Part shown: in pieces, positions 41,846 through 49,846 of the stretch
Position numbering within the stretch: position 1 is the first letter of the stretch
Layout: each line of letters starts with the position of its first letter
Assembly: GCA_024655865.1 (NCBI GenBank)
Contig: JANLFM010000010.1
Span: forward strand, 16,490-66,335
DNA: 49,846 nt
Source: Caldisericota bacterium
GTDB taxonomy: Bacteria; Caldisericota; JANLFM01
Reading direction: 5' to 3'
Notes under the pieces: generated by a model
Databases searched by the model: none
Told to the model about the DNA's origin: nothing
What the model saw: the letters and a program-made list of their open reading frames with translations, nothing else
Position numbers and translations under genes: made by a program

Positions 41846-43126
41846 ATGAATAAGGTTGTTCTTGCCTACAGTGGAGGCCTTGATACATCTGTGATTTTAA
41901 AATGGCTCTCCCTGAAAGGGTATGAGGTGATCGCCTACACTGCAAATGTTGGGCAGAATGACGACTTTGAAGAGATTGAGGAAAAGGCAATTAAAACGGG
42001 GGCAAGCAAAGTTTATGTCGAAGATCTGAGGAGGCGGTTTGTTACAGAGTTCATCTTCCCTGCGCTGATGGGGAACGCAATTTATGAAGGAAGGTATCTG
42101 CTTGGGACTGCTCTTGCCAGACCCTTGATAGCCCAAAGACAAATTGAAATTGCAGAAAAGGAAAATGCGGAATTTGTTGCTCACGGTGCCACGGGGAAAG
42201 GGAACGATCAGGTTAGATTTGAGCTGACCTATTATGCGCTAAACCCCTCTATTAAAGTGATCTCCCCCTGGAAAGACCCTGAGTTTTTAAGCCTCTTTAA
42301 AGGGAGAGGTGACTTAATGAAGTTTGCACAGGAGAACGGGATCCCGATAAAGGCAACAGTCGAAAAACCGTTTAGCGAAGATGAGAATCTGATGCATATA
42401 AGCCATGAAGCAGGGATCTTAGAGGATCCCCTTGAGAGACCGGAGGAGTATATCTTCACGCGAACAAAATCACCAAAAGAAGCAAGGGACGAAGAGACCG
42501 TCATTGAAATAACTTTTAAAGACGGGATCCCTGTTGAGGTTAAAAATGAAGAGGAAGGTGTTGTTTATAAAGACCCGTTGGATCTCTTCCTTTACCTTAA
42601 CAGGATAGGGTATGAAAATGGTGTCGGAAGAGTTGATATGGTGGAAAACAGATTCATCGGAATTAAATCAAGGGGGGTTTACGAGACACCTGGGGCCACA
42701 ATCCTGTGGATAGCACATAGGGATCTTGAGGGAATCGCCATGGATAAGGAAGTGATGCACTTGAGAGATATGCTTACTCCAAAATTCTCTGAACTTATCT
42801 ACAATGGATTCTGGTTTTCTCCAGAGATGGATTTTCTCCTCAGTGCCATAAAGAAAAGTCAGGAAGCAATCGATGGGAAAGTTATTCTCTCCATATACAA
42901 GGGGAATGTAATGCCAATAGGAAGGGAGTCACCCACTTCCCTCTACGATAGGGAACTTTCGAGTATGGAAGTAGAGGGCGGTTTTAATTCTGAGGATTCG
43001 AAAGGCTTCATAAATATCAACGCAATCAGGCTTAAGGCGCACAATCTGGTTTTGAGGAGGGGTAGGCCGTATGAGTGGAGAAAGGAGCTCTATGAGGAAA
43101 CTCTGGGAGAAGGGGAACAAGATTGA
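41846..43126 (+). CDS. argG: Argininosuccinate synthase
   Basis: Encodes 426 residues. It joins citrulline and aspartate using ATP. The N-type ATP pyrophosphatase motif [15 protein letters not shown] lies near residue 7, followed by [29 protein letters not shown] and PWKDPEF. The last 27 residues (beginning [11 protein letters not shown]) form a tail beyond the usual end, and they overlap argH by 35 bases. Sequence here is noticeably more A/T-rich in codon third positions than the flanking genes, suggesting a different ancestry for the argGH pair. Confidence 0.96.
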   Translation: MNKVVLAYSGGLDTSVILKWLSLKGYEVIAYTANVGQNDDFEEIEEKAIKTGASKVYVEDLRRRFVTEFIFPALMGNAIYEGRYLLGTALARPLIAQRQIEIAEKENAEFVAHGATGKGNDQVRFELTYYALNPSIKVISPWKDPEFLSLFKGRGDLMKFAQENGIPIKATVEKPFSEDENLMHISHEAGILEDPLERPEEYIFTRTKSPKEARDEETVIEITFKDGIPVEVKNEEEGVVYKDPLDLFLYLNRIGYENGVGRVDMVENRFIGIKSRGVYETPGATILWIAHRDLEGIAMDKEVMHLRDMLTPKFSELIYNGFWFSPEMDFLLSAIKKSQEAIDGKVILSIYKGNVMPIGRESPTSLYDRELSSMEVEGGFNSEDSKGFININAIRLKAHNLVLRRGRPYEWRKELYEETLGEGEQD

Positions 43127-44285
43127 TAGGGAAGCGATGAAATTTACGGTCGGGAAAGACTACTTATACGATTCTCGGCTCGTTAAATATGATTGCCTCT
43201 CAAGCATTGCTCACGCTGAGATGCTTTATCAGATCAACGTGCTTACCCTCGAAGAGAAAGAAAAGATAAAAGCCGCCCTGAACGAGATTATGCGATTAAA
43301 AGATCTAGGTGAATTCCAGATTGAGGAAAACGATGAGGACTGCCACACAAAGATTGAAAACTATCTTACAGAGAAACTCGGCAGCATTGGTGAAAAAATC
43401 CATACGGCGCGATCAAGGAATGACCAGGTACTCACAGCGTTGAGGCTTTACTATAAGGATGAGATCAAGGCAATTGAGGGGCTAACAAAGGAGTTGATAC
43501 TTTCGGTTAAAGGTTTTGTAAAGGAGTATGGAAGGATAAAAATCCCAGGCTTTACGCACACAAGAAAAGCAATGCCAATGAGCATTAAAATGTGGGGGAA
43601 AAGTTTTATTGAAAGCTGGAATGACGATCTGAAAATTCTCAAAGCAGTGTCCGATTTGATAGATGCTTCCCCTCTCGGTACTGGTGCTGGCTTCGGGATA
43701 CCCGTATTCGATGTCAAAAGAAAGCTTACTCAAAAACTGCTCGGGTTTAAGAGAATCCAAAAGAACTCCCTTTATGTGCAGAACAGCAGGGGAAAGTTCG
43801 AGGGCGCGATTGTCTCCGCGCTCTCCTTGATCAGGTACGATGTAAATAAAATGTCCTCAGATATTATTTTTCTCAGTGAAGACGATATTAGAATTTTTGA
43901 AATTCCGGAGGCATTCACAACTGGGAGTTCAATAATGCCGCATAAAAGAAACCCCGATCTCTTTGAAATTGCCAGGGGAAATTATGTAAAAATCGTTTCC
44001 CTTGAATTTGAGCTTAAGATGCTGCCCACGAACCTCATTTCTGGTTATCACAGGGACCTGCAACTTACAAAGGGAGCCATTATGGAGGCATTTGATATTA
44101 CCAAGGAGACGATAAAAATCTATTCCAGGGTGATAAGTAACTTAAAGGTTAACGCAAAGAGCGCAGAGAAGCTTTTGAAAGATCCCCAGTTATTCTCAGT
44201 AGAAAAGGTAAATAGACTCGTAAAGAGAGGAATTCCATTTAGGGAAGCTTATAGGATAGTTGCAAAGGATTTTGTCGAAAAATAA
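43092..44285 (+). CDS. argH: Argininosuccinate lyase
   Basis: Encodes 397 residues from ATG 43092, chosen because AAAGGAG lies at 43079-43085; an upstream ATG at 43071 lacks that. Motifs: [34 protein letters not shown], and the lyase loop [12 protein letters not shown] with the catalytic serine. It releases arginine and fumarate. It is shorter than the roughly 460 residues of most ArgH because the C-terminal region is reduced, as in some thermophile versions. It overlaps argG by 35 bases. Confidence 0.95.
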   Translation: MRKLWEKGNKIDREAMKFTVGKDYLYDSRLVKYDCLSSIAHAEMLYQINVLTLEEKEKIKAALNEIMRLKDLGEFQIEENDEDCHTKIENYLTEKLGSIGEKIHTARSRNDQVLTALRLYYKDEIKAIEGLTKELILSVKGFVKEYGRIKIPGFTHTRKAMPMSIKMWGKSFIESWNDDLKILKAVSDLIDASPLGTGAGFGIPVFDVKRKLTQKLLGFKRIQKNSLYVQNSRGKFEGAIVSALSLIRYDVNKMSSDIIFLSEDDIRIFEIPEAFTTGSSIMPHKRNPDLFEIARGNYVKIVSLEFELKMLPTNLISGYHRDLQLTKGAIMEAFDITKETIKIYSRVISNLKVNAKSAEKLLKDPQLFSVEKVNRLVKRGIPFREAYRIVAKDFVEK

Positions 44286-44543
44286 GTTAATTGTATTCTT
44301 GCCCATCCTGTCTAACGCTTTTCAAACATTCCTCGGTTCTTTTAAGAGGTCTCTTCCCTGATTTTGGTATCCCTGATGAGGCCCCTTTGTATTGTAGTGG
44401 ACAAGCTACTGGTCTAAATCCTTCTTTACAGAGAACTCTAATAAATCCATAGGACTTGGTTAGGAAAGCCAGATATGGTTACAAAGGAAGCTATCGTTAG
44501 TGGCGGTATTGAAGAACTAATTTGCCCCTTTCCTTGTAGCACC

Positions 44544-45156
44544 TTACTCAAGAGGGGGAAGCTTACTCAGATATGACAGGGCGCGGTAAATCAAGCTTGC
44601 CGCCTCCATCCTGGTTATGGGTTGTCTGGCCTGAATGTCCCGTCCTCGTAGTCTGTGAGGATCCCCAGGTCGCGCAGAGCCAGGGCGATCTTTCGAGCTT
44701 TTCCTTCCCAGAGGGTAGGGGAGAGGTCCGGGAAGGGATCGAGGGCCTGCATGGAAACCGGATCCCCTGCATCCGAGCACTGGGCGGAGCCAGCCTTCAC
44801 CGCACCGCAATCTTGAGGAATATTGCCATTTCTGGAACCGCCCTTGGACCAGCTTCCAATTCTCGCGCTCAGGAAGTCCAGCACCCCGCAGGCGATGGCG
44901 TGGGCGCACTTTTGCTGGAAGTCCGGGGAGCGCAGGAGCTTTTCCTCCACGGGGTTGAGAATAAAAAGAAGCTCGAGCAAAGCAGCAGGACCTGGGAAAT
45001 ACCGCAAGACCCTCATTCACCGGTCCACTTGGAATCAGAGGAAGGGCGCCAGTCGGCGTCATCCTTCACCCCCCTTGAGCGGGCTCCGATTTCCGCAGTC
45101 AGGACCCCGAGGATCGCACTCGCCAGCCCCTTTCCCTCCTCGTTTTCCTCTTTTAG
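44544..45156 (-). pseudogene. Decayed N-acetylmuramoyl-L-alanine amidase with SLH domain
   Basis: Three minus-strand frames hold pieces of one protein in order. Frame A (45156-45013) reads EGKGLASAILGVL and ARSRGVKDDADW, as in Amidase_3, then hits TGA. Frame B (45016-44615) continues with PAALLELLFILNPVEEKLL and SPDFQQKCAHAIACGVLDFL, the amidase end, then after a linker ALRDLGILTDYEDGTFRPDN, an SLH repeat, then TAA. Frame C goes on with PITRMEAASLIYRAL, the rest of the SLH repeat. The N-terminal catalytic part is missing and stops precede frame A. Assembly errors could explain a frameshift but not the lost N-terminus. Confidence 0.75.
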
Positions 45157-45173
45157 CTAAAAGAAGAGCTTTT

Positions 45174-45618
45174 ATTCCACAGGGAGGGCAACATACAGAT
45201 TAAATTCTTTGAACCCCTTTTATCCCTATTGCATGGTCTGGATTTGCTACTCTGAAGCAGAAAAGCGGGAGAAGTATCTGGGAGATCGTACAAACTCGAA
45301 AGGGCCCGCCAGGTTGCCGTGCGGCGAGCCCCTGAATTTCCTTTTTCAGAGCTAAATGCCGCTTTAGAGAGCCTCATCTTTTCCCTGAAGAAGAAATCTC
45401 CGGGATCTGGTTTCTCCTTTAGGTCTCTTTCTGATTGAAAGGCTTTCGCTATCTGGGAAAGGTCAAAATGGGCCATTTTAAGAACCAAGAAACTAAAAAT
45501 GTGCGGCGCTGGAAAGGAAACTCTATTAGGGAGGAGAAATCTCCCTTTTTGTAATTTTCAATATTATAATGATATTAGCCCCTTCGAGGGACGGGCCTTG
45601 AACTAAATCAGTTGGCTA
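45174..45618. other. Non-coding region between the pseudogene and tRNA-Arg
   Basis: No convincing gene. A hairpin pairs GGGCCCGCC (45302-45310) with GGCGAGCCC (45323-45331); the one mismatch is C-A on the plus strand but a G-U pair on the minus strand, so it is better formed in a leftward transcript. A 111-codon minus-strand frame across 45153-45488 has no family features. The area could hold more remains of the amidase locus. Confidence 0.35.
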
Positions 45619-45647
45619 TTGCAGTTTTAAATTAACCTACATACAAT
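45619..45647 (+). promoter_or_regulatory. Promoter of tRNA-Arg
   Basis: TTGCAG (45619-45624) and TACAAT (45642-45647) are 17 bases apart. A start near 45654 would give a short leader with a CCCC/GGGG hairpin (45660-45672) ahead of the tRNA. Confidence 0.6.
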
Positions 45648-45696
45648 AGGTCTGTCAGCCCCAAAAAGGGGTAAATCTTAGAAATGGCTCTACGAC

Positions 45697-45773
45697 GCGC
45701 CCATAGCTCAATTGGATAGAGCGACAGACTACGGATCTGTAGGTTGCGGGTTCGACTCCTGCTGGGCGCGCCA
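45697..45773 (+). tRNA. tRNA-Arg (anticodon ACG)
   Basis: A complete cloverleaf: acceptor arm GCGCCCA with TGGGCGC, D arm GCTC/GAGC, anticodon stem ACAGA/TCTGT with loop CTACGGA, so anticodon ACG, T arm GCGGG/CCTGC around TTCGACT, discriminator G and an encoded CCA. ACG is normally edited to ICG by TadA; a tadA gene lies 3.5 kb downstream. A T-run follows directly. Confidence 0.96.
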
Positions 45774-45861
45774 TTTTTTATTTATGGAGAATGGCTGAAT
45801 GGCCGCTTCCAGCAATGGGAACTGGAAGCTCCGTGGTCTGCTTTGAAAGGAGCTTAAGGAC

Positions 45862-47043
45862 ATGGAAAAGGAAACCAAAAGCAACCTGCGCCGCAGGGCA
45901 ATGAGCTTCATCCTCCTTCTTGGCCTGGTCTCGCTTTTCGGGGACATTGCCTACGAAGGAGCGCGCTCCATTACCGGTCCCTACCTCTCTCTTCTTGGTG
46001 CCAGTGCTGCAGCTGTGGGCTTCGTATCAGGTTTGGGTGAATTTGTAGGGTACGCTTTAAGGCTTCTCAGCGGGTACCTCGCTGACCGTACAAAACAGTA
46101 CTGGACGATTACCTTTTTGGGATATGCCTTGAACCTTCTGGCAGTTCCCCTTTTAGCTTTGGCTGGAAGATGGGAAATCGCAGGATCGCTCATTGTTTTA
46201 GAAAGGTTAGGGAAAGCAATTCGCACCCCTGCCCGGGATACCATGCTCTCTCAAGCTACCAATCAAGTGGGCAGGGGTTGGGGCTTCGGAATTCACGAGG
46301 CCATGGATCAAATAGGGGCCATCCTGGGGCCTCTTTTTGTCTCGCTGATTTTATTTTTAAAGCTTGGTTATCAGGAAGGATTTGCCCTTCTGGGCATCCC
46401 TGCTTTTTTGGCCATCCTCTCTCTCGTAATCGCACGGGTGAATTTTCCCAAACCTCAGGATTTAGAAAGCAGGGCGGTGGATCTGGAAGACAAAAAGGGA
46501 TTATCCGGGCTTTTCTGGATATATAATGCCTTCATCTTCTTGAGTGTTGTCGGGTTTGCTGCCTTTGCCCTCATCTCCTACCACTTTAAAGCTAACTCCG
46601 TAGTCCCCGATGCCCAGATCCCGGTATTTTATGCCATTGCCATGGGAGTGGATGCCCTATTCGCCCTTTTAGTGGGCAGGCTCTATGACCGCCTGGGCTT
46701 TTCTGTACTTCTTGCCACTCCCTTATTGACCATTCCTGTACCCTTCTTGGTGTTTTCTCACTCTTATTGGGCAGCTCTTGCGGGAATGGTCCTCTGGGGA
46801 GCAGTGATGGGGATCCAGGAGACTATAATGAGGGCTGCCATTGCCGATTTGACGCTGATCTCCAAAAGAGGTCTGGGTTACGGAATTTTTAATACTGCTT
46901 ATGGGTTGGCTCTATTGGCTGGAGGTTCCCTGCTGGGGTTCCTCTACGACATCTCCCTAACTTATATTTTTATTTTCGTGGTTTTAGTGGAAGTGGCATC
47001 CATTCCGTTTTTGGCCACAATCCTGCGCCGACGAAAAAGATAG
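45862..47043 (+). CDS. Major facilitator superfamily transporter (first)
   Basis: Encodes 393 residues with about 12 hydrophobic spans. Early MFS motifs are GDIAYEGARSITGPYL and YLADRTKQYW; the middle has RLGKAIRTPARDTMLSQA, and GFGIHEAMDQIGAILGPL. The look is close to uncharacterised MFS proteins of the same type in anaerobes. The substrate is unknown. AAAGGAG lies before the ATG; a GCTTCCAG (45805-45812) / CTGGAAGC (45822-45829) inverted repeat sits in its leader and could be a control element. Confidence 0.9.
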   Translation: MEKETKSNLRRRAMSFILLLGLVSLFGDIAYEGARSITGPYLSLLGASAAAVGFVSGLGEFVGYALRLLSGYLADRTKQYWTITFLGYALNLLAVPLLALAGRWEIAGSLIVLERLGKAIRTPARDTMLSQATNQVGRGWGFGIHEAMDQIGAILGPLFVSLILFLKLGYQEGFALLGIPAFLAILSLVIARVNFPKPQDLESRAVDLEDKKGLSGLFWIYNAFIFLSVVGFAAFALISYHFKANSVVPDAQIPVFYAIAMGVDALFALLVGRLYDRLGFSVLLATPLLTIPVPFLVFSHSYWAALAGMVLWGAVMGIQETIMRAAIADLTLISKRGLGYGIFNTAYGLALLAGGSLLGFLYDISLTYIFIFVVLVEVASIPFLATILRRRKR

Positions 47044-47095
47044 CATGACCTGCGTTCCAATTATTTTCCGATATAGGTAAGATTTAAACAGGGAA

Positions 47096-48343
47096 ATGGA
47101 CTTCTGGCGCAATTACCTCGAGAAACTCTCGAAAATCAATCGCAATTGCAAACTCCTTCTGTATTTTCTCTTTATCACCAGTACCTCGAGCTCGATCATT
47201 TTTCTCCTCCTGAACCTGTTCCTTCTGGAGGCCGGCTTTTCCAAGGAAAATATCGCTCTCTTTAACTCCATTAACTTTTTGGGCTCCGGGTTAACGGCTA
47301 TCCCTCTGGCCCTTCTTTTGGAAAACATACCCAGAAAGTACCCATTTATCGGTGCCGCTTTCATGCTTCTTCTTACTCTATTTGGCGTTTGCTTTACAAG
47401 AAACTTTTTCCTTCTATGTATCCTGGCTTTCCTGGCTGGAATGGCGAACTCGATTTTTAATGTGCTTGTCCTTCCCTTTCTTACTGAAAACAGCACTAAA
47501 GAGGAAAGGGTTCACCTTTTCAGTCTTTTTTCCGCTCAGGGCTGGGCCTCATCAATGCTTGGAAGCTTCATAGGTGGTTTTCTTCCGGCTTTAGCAGCTG
47601 GTGTCTTTTCTTCCCTTGGCCCCGCCTGGAATTACAGGGCGAGCATCCTCCTGGCGATTTTTATCTCCTTTTTAAGCCTGATTATCCTTTTTTTCATCAG
47701 GGAAAAACCGAGAACGGTCACAGGCTCGAAGGACGCCGATAGCTTTCCTGAAATCTCTTATAACGTGAACGGAGCCATGCCCAAGTTTTTGCTCGTAGAG
47801 TTGATAATCTTCCTCGGTGCCGGACTATTTATGCCCTTCATGAACCTTTACTTTTCCAGCGCCCTCAAGGTTAGTTCGGAATCCATTGGGGTGGTCTTTA
47901 CCGTAGCTTCCGGGGTGGCATTAGCAGGCACGATTTTAAGCCCCGTGCTGGCAGAGAAAATGGGAAAAATTCGAGCAACGTTTCTCTGCCAGGCCCTCTC
48001 CATCCCCATGCTTGTGGGGCTGGGCTTAGTCACTAACTTCTACGCGGCTTCCCTGTTATATATCTTCCGTTTAGCATTGATGAACATGAGCAATCCTCTT
48101 CTGGACTCATTTGGTATGGAGATTGTCTCCCCTAAAAGAAGAGCGACATTCGCCAGCATGATGCGCACTACCCAACCCCTCGCCTGGGCCGTGATGGGTC
48201 CTGTAGCCGGCTTTATTATGGAGAGATATGGATTTGCTCCCCTCTTTTTTGCCGCCAGTGGACTATATCTATTATCCAGTTTCACCTTGCTTGGTTTTTT
48301 CGGCAGGGCGGAAAAGGCTCATTTGAAACAAGGGGCAGGTTAG
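47096..48343 (+). CDS. Major facilitator superfamily transporter (second)
   Basis: Encodes 415 residues with about 12 hydrophobic spans and a short amphipathic start. Features include LFLLEAGFSKENIALFNS, a SMLGSFIGGFLPALAAG stretch and a second half that begins KFLLVELIIFLGAGLFMPFMN. It is only distantly like the gene at 45862, so tandem duplication is not obvious. The gap to that gene is 52 bases, so they may be cotranscribed. It ends in a 4-base convergent overlap with the CDF gene. The substrate is unknown. Confidence 0.88.
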   Translation: MDFWRNYLEKLSKINRNCKLLLYFLFITSTSSSIIFLLLNLFLLEAGFSKENIALFNSINFLGSGLTAIPLALLLENIPRKYPFIGAAFMLLLTLFGVCFTRNFFLLCILAFLAGMANSIFNVLVLPFLTENSTKEERVHLFSLFSAQGWASSMLGSFIGGFLPALAAGVFSSLGPAWNYRASILLAIFISFLSLIILFFIREKPRTVTGSKDADSFPEISYNVNGAMPKFLLVELIIFLGAGLFMPFMNLYFSSALKVSSESIGVVFTVASGVALAGTILSPVLAEKMGKIRATFLCQALSIPMLVGLGLVTNFYAASLLYIFRLALMNMSNPLLDSFGMEIVSPKRRATFASMMRTTQPLAWAVMGPVAGFIMERYGFAPLFFAASGLYLLSSFTLLGFFGRAEKAHLKQGAG

Positions 48344-49233
48344 CTCTCCCTGGTTTCGGGTAAGCAACTGCCATTAGGGCAGGAACCGCATTCCACCTGG
48401 AAGGTAGGGTGAGTTACCAGAAATTTTTCCCTGAGACTAAAAGAGAGGTCCTTAATCAATTCCCCTGACTGACTGAGGAGCTGGTCCTCCATTACCAGAT
48501 GGGCGCTTAAAGCGCGATTGTGCGAAGATATGGACCAGACATGCAGGTGATGGACCCCCTGGATTCCCGGGAACGCGCGAATGAAGTCCTCGATTTCTTT
48601 TAGTTTAAGATCCTGAGGTACGCCCTCGTCCAGAATGTTAAAGCTCTCCTTGAGGACTTTGCTTGCCGAATACAAAATCCAAACACTAATTAACAGGGAA
48701 AAGACCGCATCAAGAAAGCTCCACCCCAATAGTGTAATCAAGGCTCCTGCAAGGATCACCGCCAGAGATTGTCCGGCATCTAAAACTAAATGCAGGAAAG
48801 CGCTCTTGATATTCAAGCTCTCTCTTGCTTCTGCCTTTAAGAGGAATGCTGATGTTAAATTGGCCAGGAAAGCCCCTCCAGCTATTATCATGATCCAGAA
48901 TCCCTGGAGTTCCCGGGGCGAAAATAGCGATTGGACAGCTCGGTACATGATATAAATTGAAACGCCTATCAGGGAAAAGGAGTTAATTGCAGAGATTAAA
49001 ATCTCAATTCTTCCGTAACCATAGGTTTTCACCTCGTTAGGCTTCCAGCGAAGTGACCTCTCCCCTAAGAGGCTCAAAAGGAGAGAAAAAAGGTCAACGA
49101 GGTTATGCAGAGCATCGGAAATTAAAGCCAGACTACCAACGAGTATCCCTCCGGCGATCTCCATGAGGGGGATCAAACCGTTAAGGATTATGGCAGCCCA
49201 GAGTTTCTTTTCCACATGTGTATGCTGATGCAT
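48340..49233 (-). CDS. Cation diffusion facilitator (CDF) family transporter
   Basis: Encodes 297 residues. Six membrane spans carry the metal site: SDALHNLVDLFSL near residue 39 (the HxxxD of the second span) and HLVLDAGQSLAV near residue 149 (that of the fifth). A cytosolic C-terminal domain includes GVHHLHVWSISSH. CDF proteins export zinc, iron, cobalt or related ions. The His-rich start (MHQHTHVE) and a C-terminal CGSCPNGSC motif are extra metal-binding candidates. The ion cannot be assigned. Confidence 0.92.
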   Translation of the reverse strand: MHQHTHVEKKLWAAIILNGLIPLMEIAGGILVGSLALISDALHNLVDLFSLLLSLLGERSLRWKPNEVKTYGYGRIEILISAINSFSLIGVSIYIMYRAVQSLFSPRELQGFWIMIIAGGAFLANLTSAFLLKAEARESLNIKSAFLHLVLDAGQSLAVILAGALITLLGWSFLDAVFSLLISVWILYSASKVLKESFNILDEGVPQDLKLKEIEDFIRAFPGIQGVHHLHVWSISSHNRALSAHLVMEDQLLSQSGELIKDLSFSLREKFLVTHPTFQVECGSCPNGSCLPETRES

Positions 49234-49318
49234 TTAGCCGAGACCCCTTGCTTTCTTTTTTCTTAGTCCCAAACTATCATATTTTATAACCCAAATCCTT
49301 TTAAATGATAGGTTCCAG

Positions 49319-49777
49319 GTGAGAGATAGGGGAGAGAAATACTATATGAAACTGGCCCTTATGGAAGCAGAGAAATCGCTTCCGGATGACGTGCCTGTGG
49401 GGGCTGTAGTGGTAAAAGAGGGCAAAGTAATAGGACGGGGGCACAACCAAAGGGAAAAAAGGCAGGACCCTACTCTGCATGCGGAGATAGTTGCTTTAAG
49501 ACAAGCAGCAAAAAAGTTGGGCTCCTGGTATCTGACAGAGTGTTTACTATATGTCACGCTTGAACCCTGCCCGATGTGTGCTGGAGCTTTGATCCAGGCC
49601 CGGATTAAAGGCGTAATTTTTGGTGCTTTCGATTCTAAAGGAGGCGCGCTGGGAAGCGTAGTGAACCTGAATCAGGAGGGGCTTTTTAATCATCGATTTG
49701 AATGTCGCGGGGGCGTAGAGTCCGAAGCTTGTGCTAAACTTTTAAGAGAATTTTTTCTAATGCGGAGAGGTGGCTGA
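49319..49777 (+). CDS. tadA: tRNA-specific adenosine deaminase TadA
   Basis: Encodes 152 residues from a GTG start. It converts A34 to inosine in tRNA-Arg(ACG), a tRNA present in this window. The zinc site shows HAEIVAL near residue 53 and PCPMCAGALIQARI near residue 83, both standard. The 3' end is unusual: the last codons (ending RRGG and stop) overlap the acceptor and D-arm beginning of tRNA-Ser by 14 bases. No strong ribosome binding site precedes the GTG. Confidence 0.94.
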   Translation: MRDRGEKYYMKLALMEAEKSLPDDVPVGAVVVKEGKVIGRGHNQREKRQDPTLHAEIVALRQAAKKLGSWYLTECLLYVTLEPCPMCAGALIQARIKGVIFGAFDSKGGALGSVVNLNQEGLFNHRFECRGGVESEACAKLLREFFLMRRGG

Positions 49778-49846
49778 GCGGTTGAAAGCGGCGGTCTCGA
49801 AAACCGCTAAGCCTCGTTCGGGGCTTCGTGGGTTCGAATCCCACCC
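49764..49846 (+). tRNA. tRNA-Ser (anticodon CGA), 3' end beyond the window
   Basis: A class II tRNA: acceptor 5' strand GGAGAGG, D arm GGCTGAGC, anticodon stem GCGGT/ACCGC with loop CTCGAAA, so anticodon CGA, a long variable arm (CCTC/GGGG region around GTTC) and T arm GTGGG/CCCAC around TTCGAAT. The final acceptor strand and CCA lie past the right edge. It overlaps tadA by 14 bases. Confidence 0.92.

Noticed and set aside
45153-45488. A 111-codon minus-strand frame
   Set aside because: Its sequence is low in recognisable structure, it covers the tail of the pseudogene region, and no ribosome binding site stands before it.
1-49846. CRISPR arrays, insertion sequences, integrases or a replication origin
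   Set aside because: No spaced direct repeats, transposase or integrase motifs, or DnaA-box clusters were seen on reading the window; the pseudogene is the only decayed element.

Overview
The window reads as a chromosomal segment of an anaerobic, moderate-GC bacterium. Genes are tightly packed and many overlap by 4 to 35 bases; GTG and TTG starts are common. Anaerobic traits are a tungsten-type aldehyde:ferredoxin oxidoreductase, several iron-sulfur flavoenzymes and a molybdenum-hydroxylase-type gene set. L27 lacks the cleaved N-terminal extension typical of Firmicutes, a tiny bS22-like ribosomal protein is present, and an SLH-domain amidase relic suggests an S-layer or Gram-positive-like envelope ancestry. 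I cannot fix the phylum; a Chloroflexota-like or Atribacterota-like anaerobe would fit, but this is inference.

Layout. 1-1613: the end of an ECF transporter operon (ATPase tail, ecfT) followed by truA. 1798-7554: a three-gene, translationally coupled module made of a TerB_N/TerB_C protein, a DUF2791/BrxD-like P-loop ATPase and an Lhr/BrxHI-like DEVH helicase. It is the best candidate for a poorly described, possibly defensive, system in the window. 7610-15267: housekeeping genes, namely rplU-rpmA with a strong promoter and a strong terminator, then obgE-nadD-rsfS-polA-mutM-coaE and an iron-sulfur RecB-like nuclease. 15264-19524: a minus-strand orphan protein of unknown function divergent from a homoserine-dehydrogenase-like gene and an aldehyde:ferredoxin oxidoreductase. 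19521-21946: a Nudix hydrolase, a class II aldolase and an RNase J-like metallo-beta-lactamase protein.

22026-36134 is a long purine/pyrimidine region. It holds two sets of [2Fe-2S] and FAD subunits of xanthine-dehydrogenase-type enzymes, a MocA-like nucleotidyltransferase, a PreT/PreA-type dihydropyrimidine dehydrogenase pair, a MoaD/ThiS-like small protein, an SsnA-type amidohydrolase, adenine deaminase, a BMP-family lipoprotein, a nucleoside-type ABC transporter and a 38-residue membrane peptide. The genes together suggest uptake of nucleosides or bases, deamination, and redox conversion of the ring. The molybdopterin catalytic subunit is conspicuously absent from the window.

36133-41314 holds an M50/CBS membrane protease, a bS22-like mini-protein, a structured non-coding stretch, a MIP18/SufT-like protein, a DedA protein, an orphan promoter with a predicted hairpin RNA, and a large sensor histidine kinase. 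41786-44285 holds argG-argH. 44544-45156 is a decayed amidase-SLH pseudogene. 45619-49846 holds tRNA-Arg(ACG), two MFS transporters, a CDF cation transporter, tadA, and a tRNA-Ser(CGA) that is cut by the window edge and overlaps the end of tadA.
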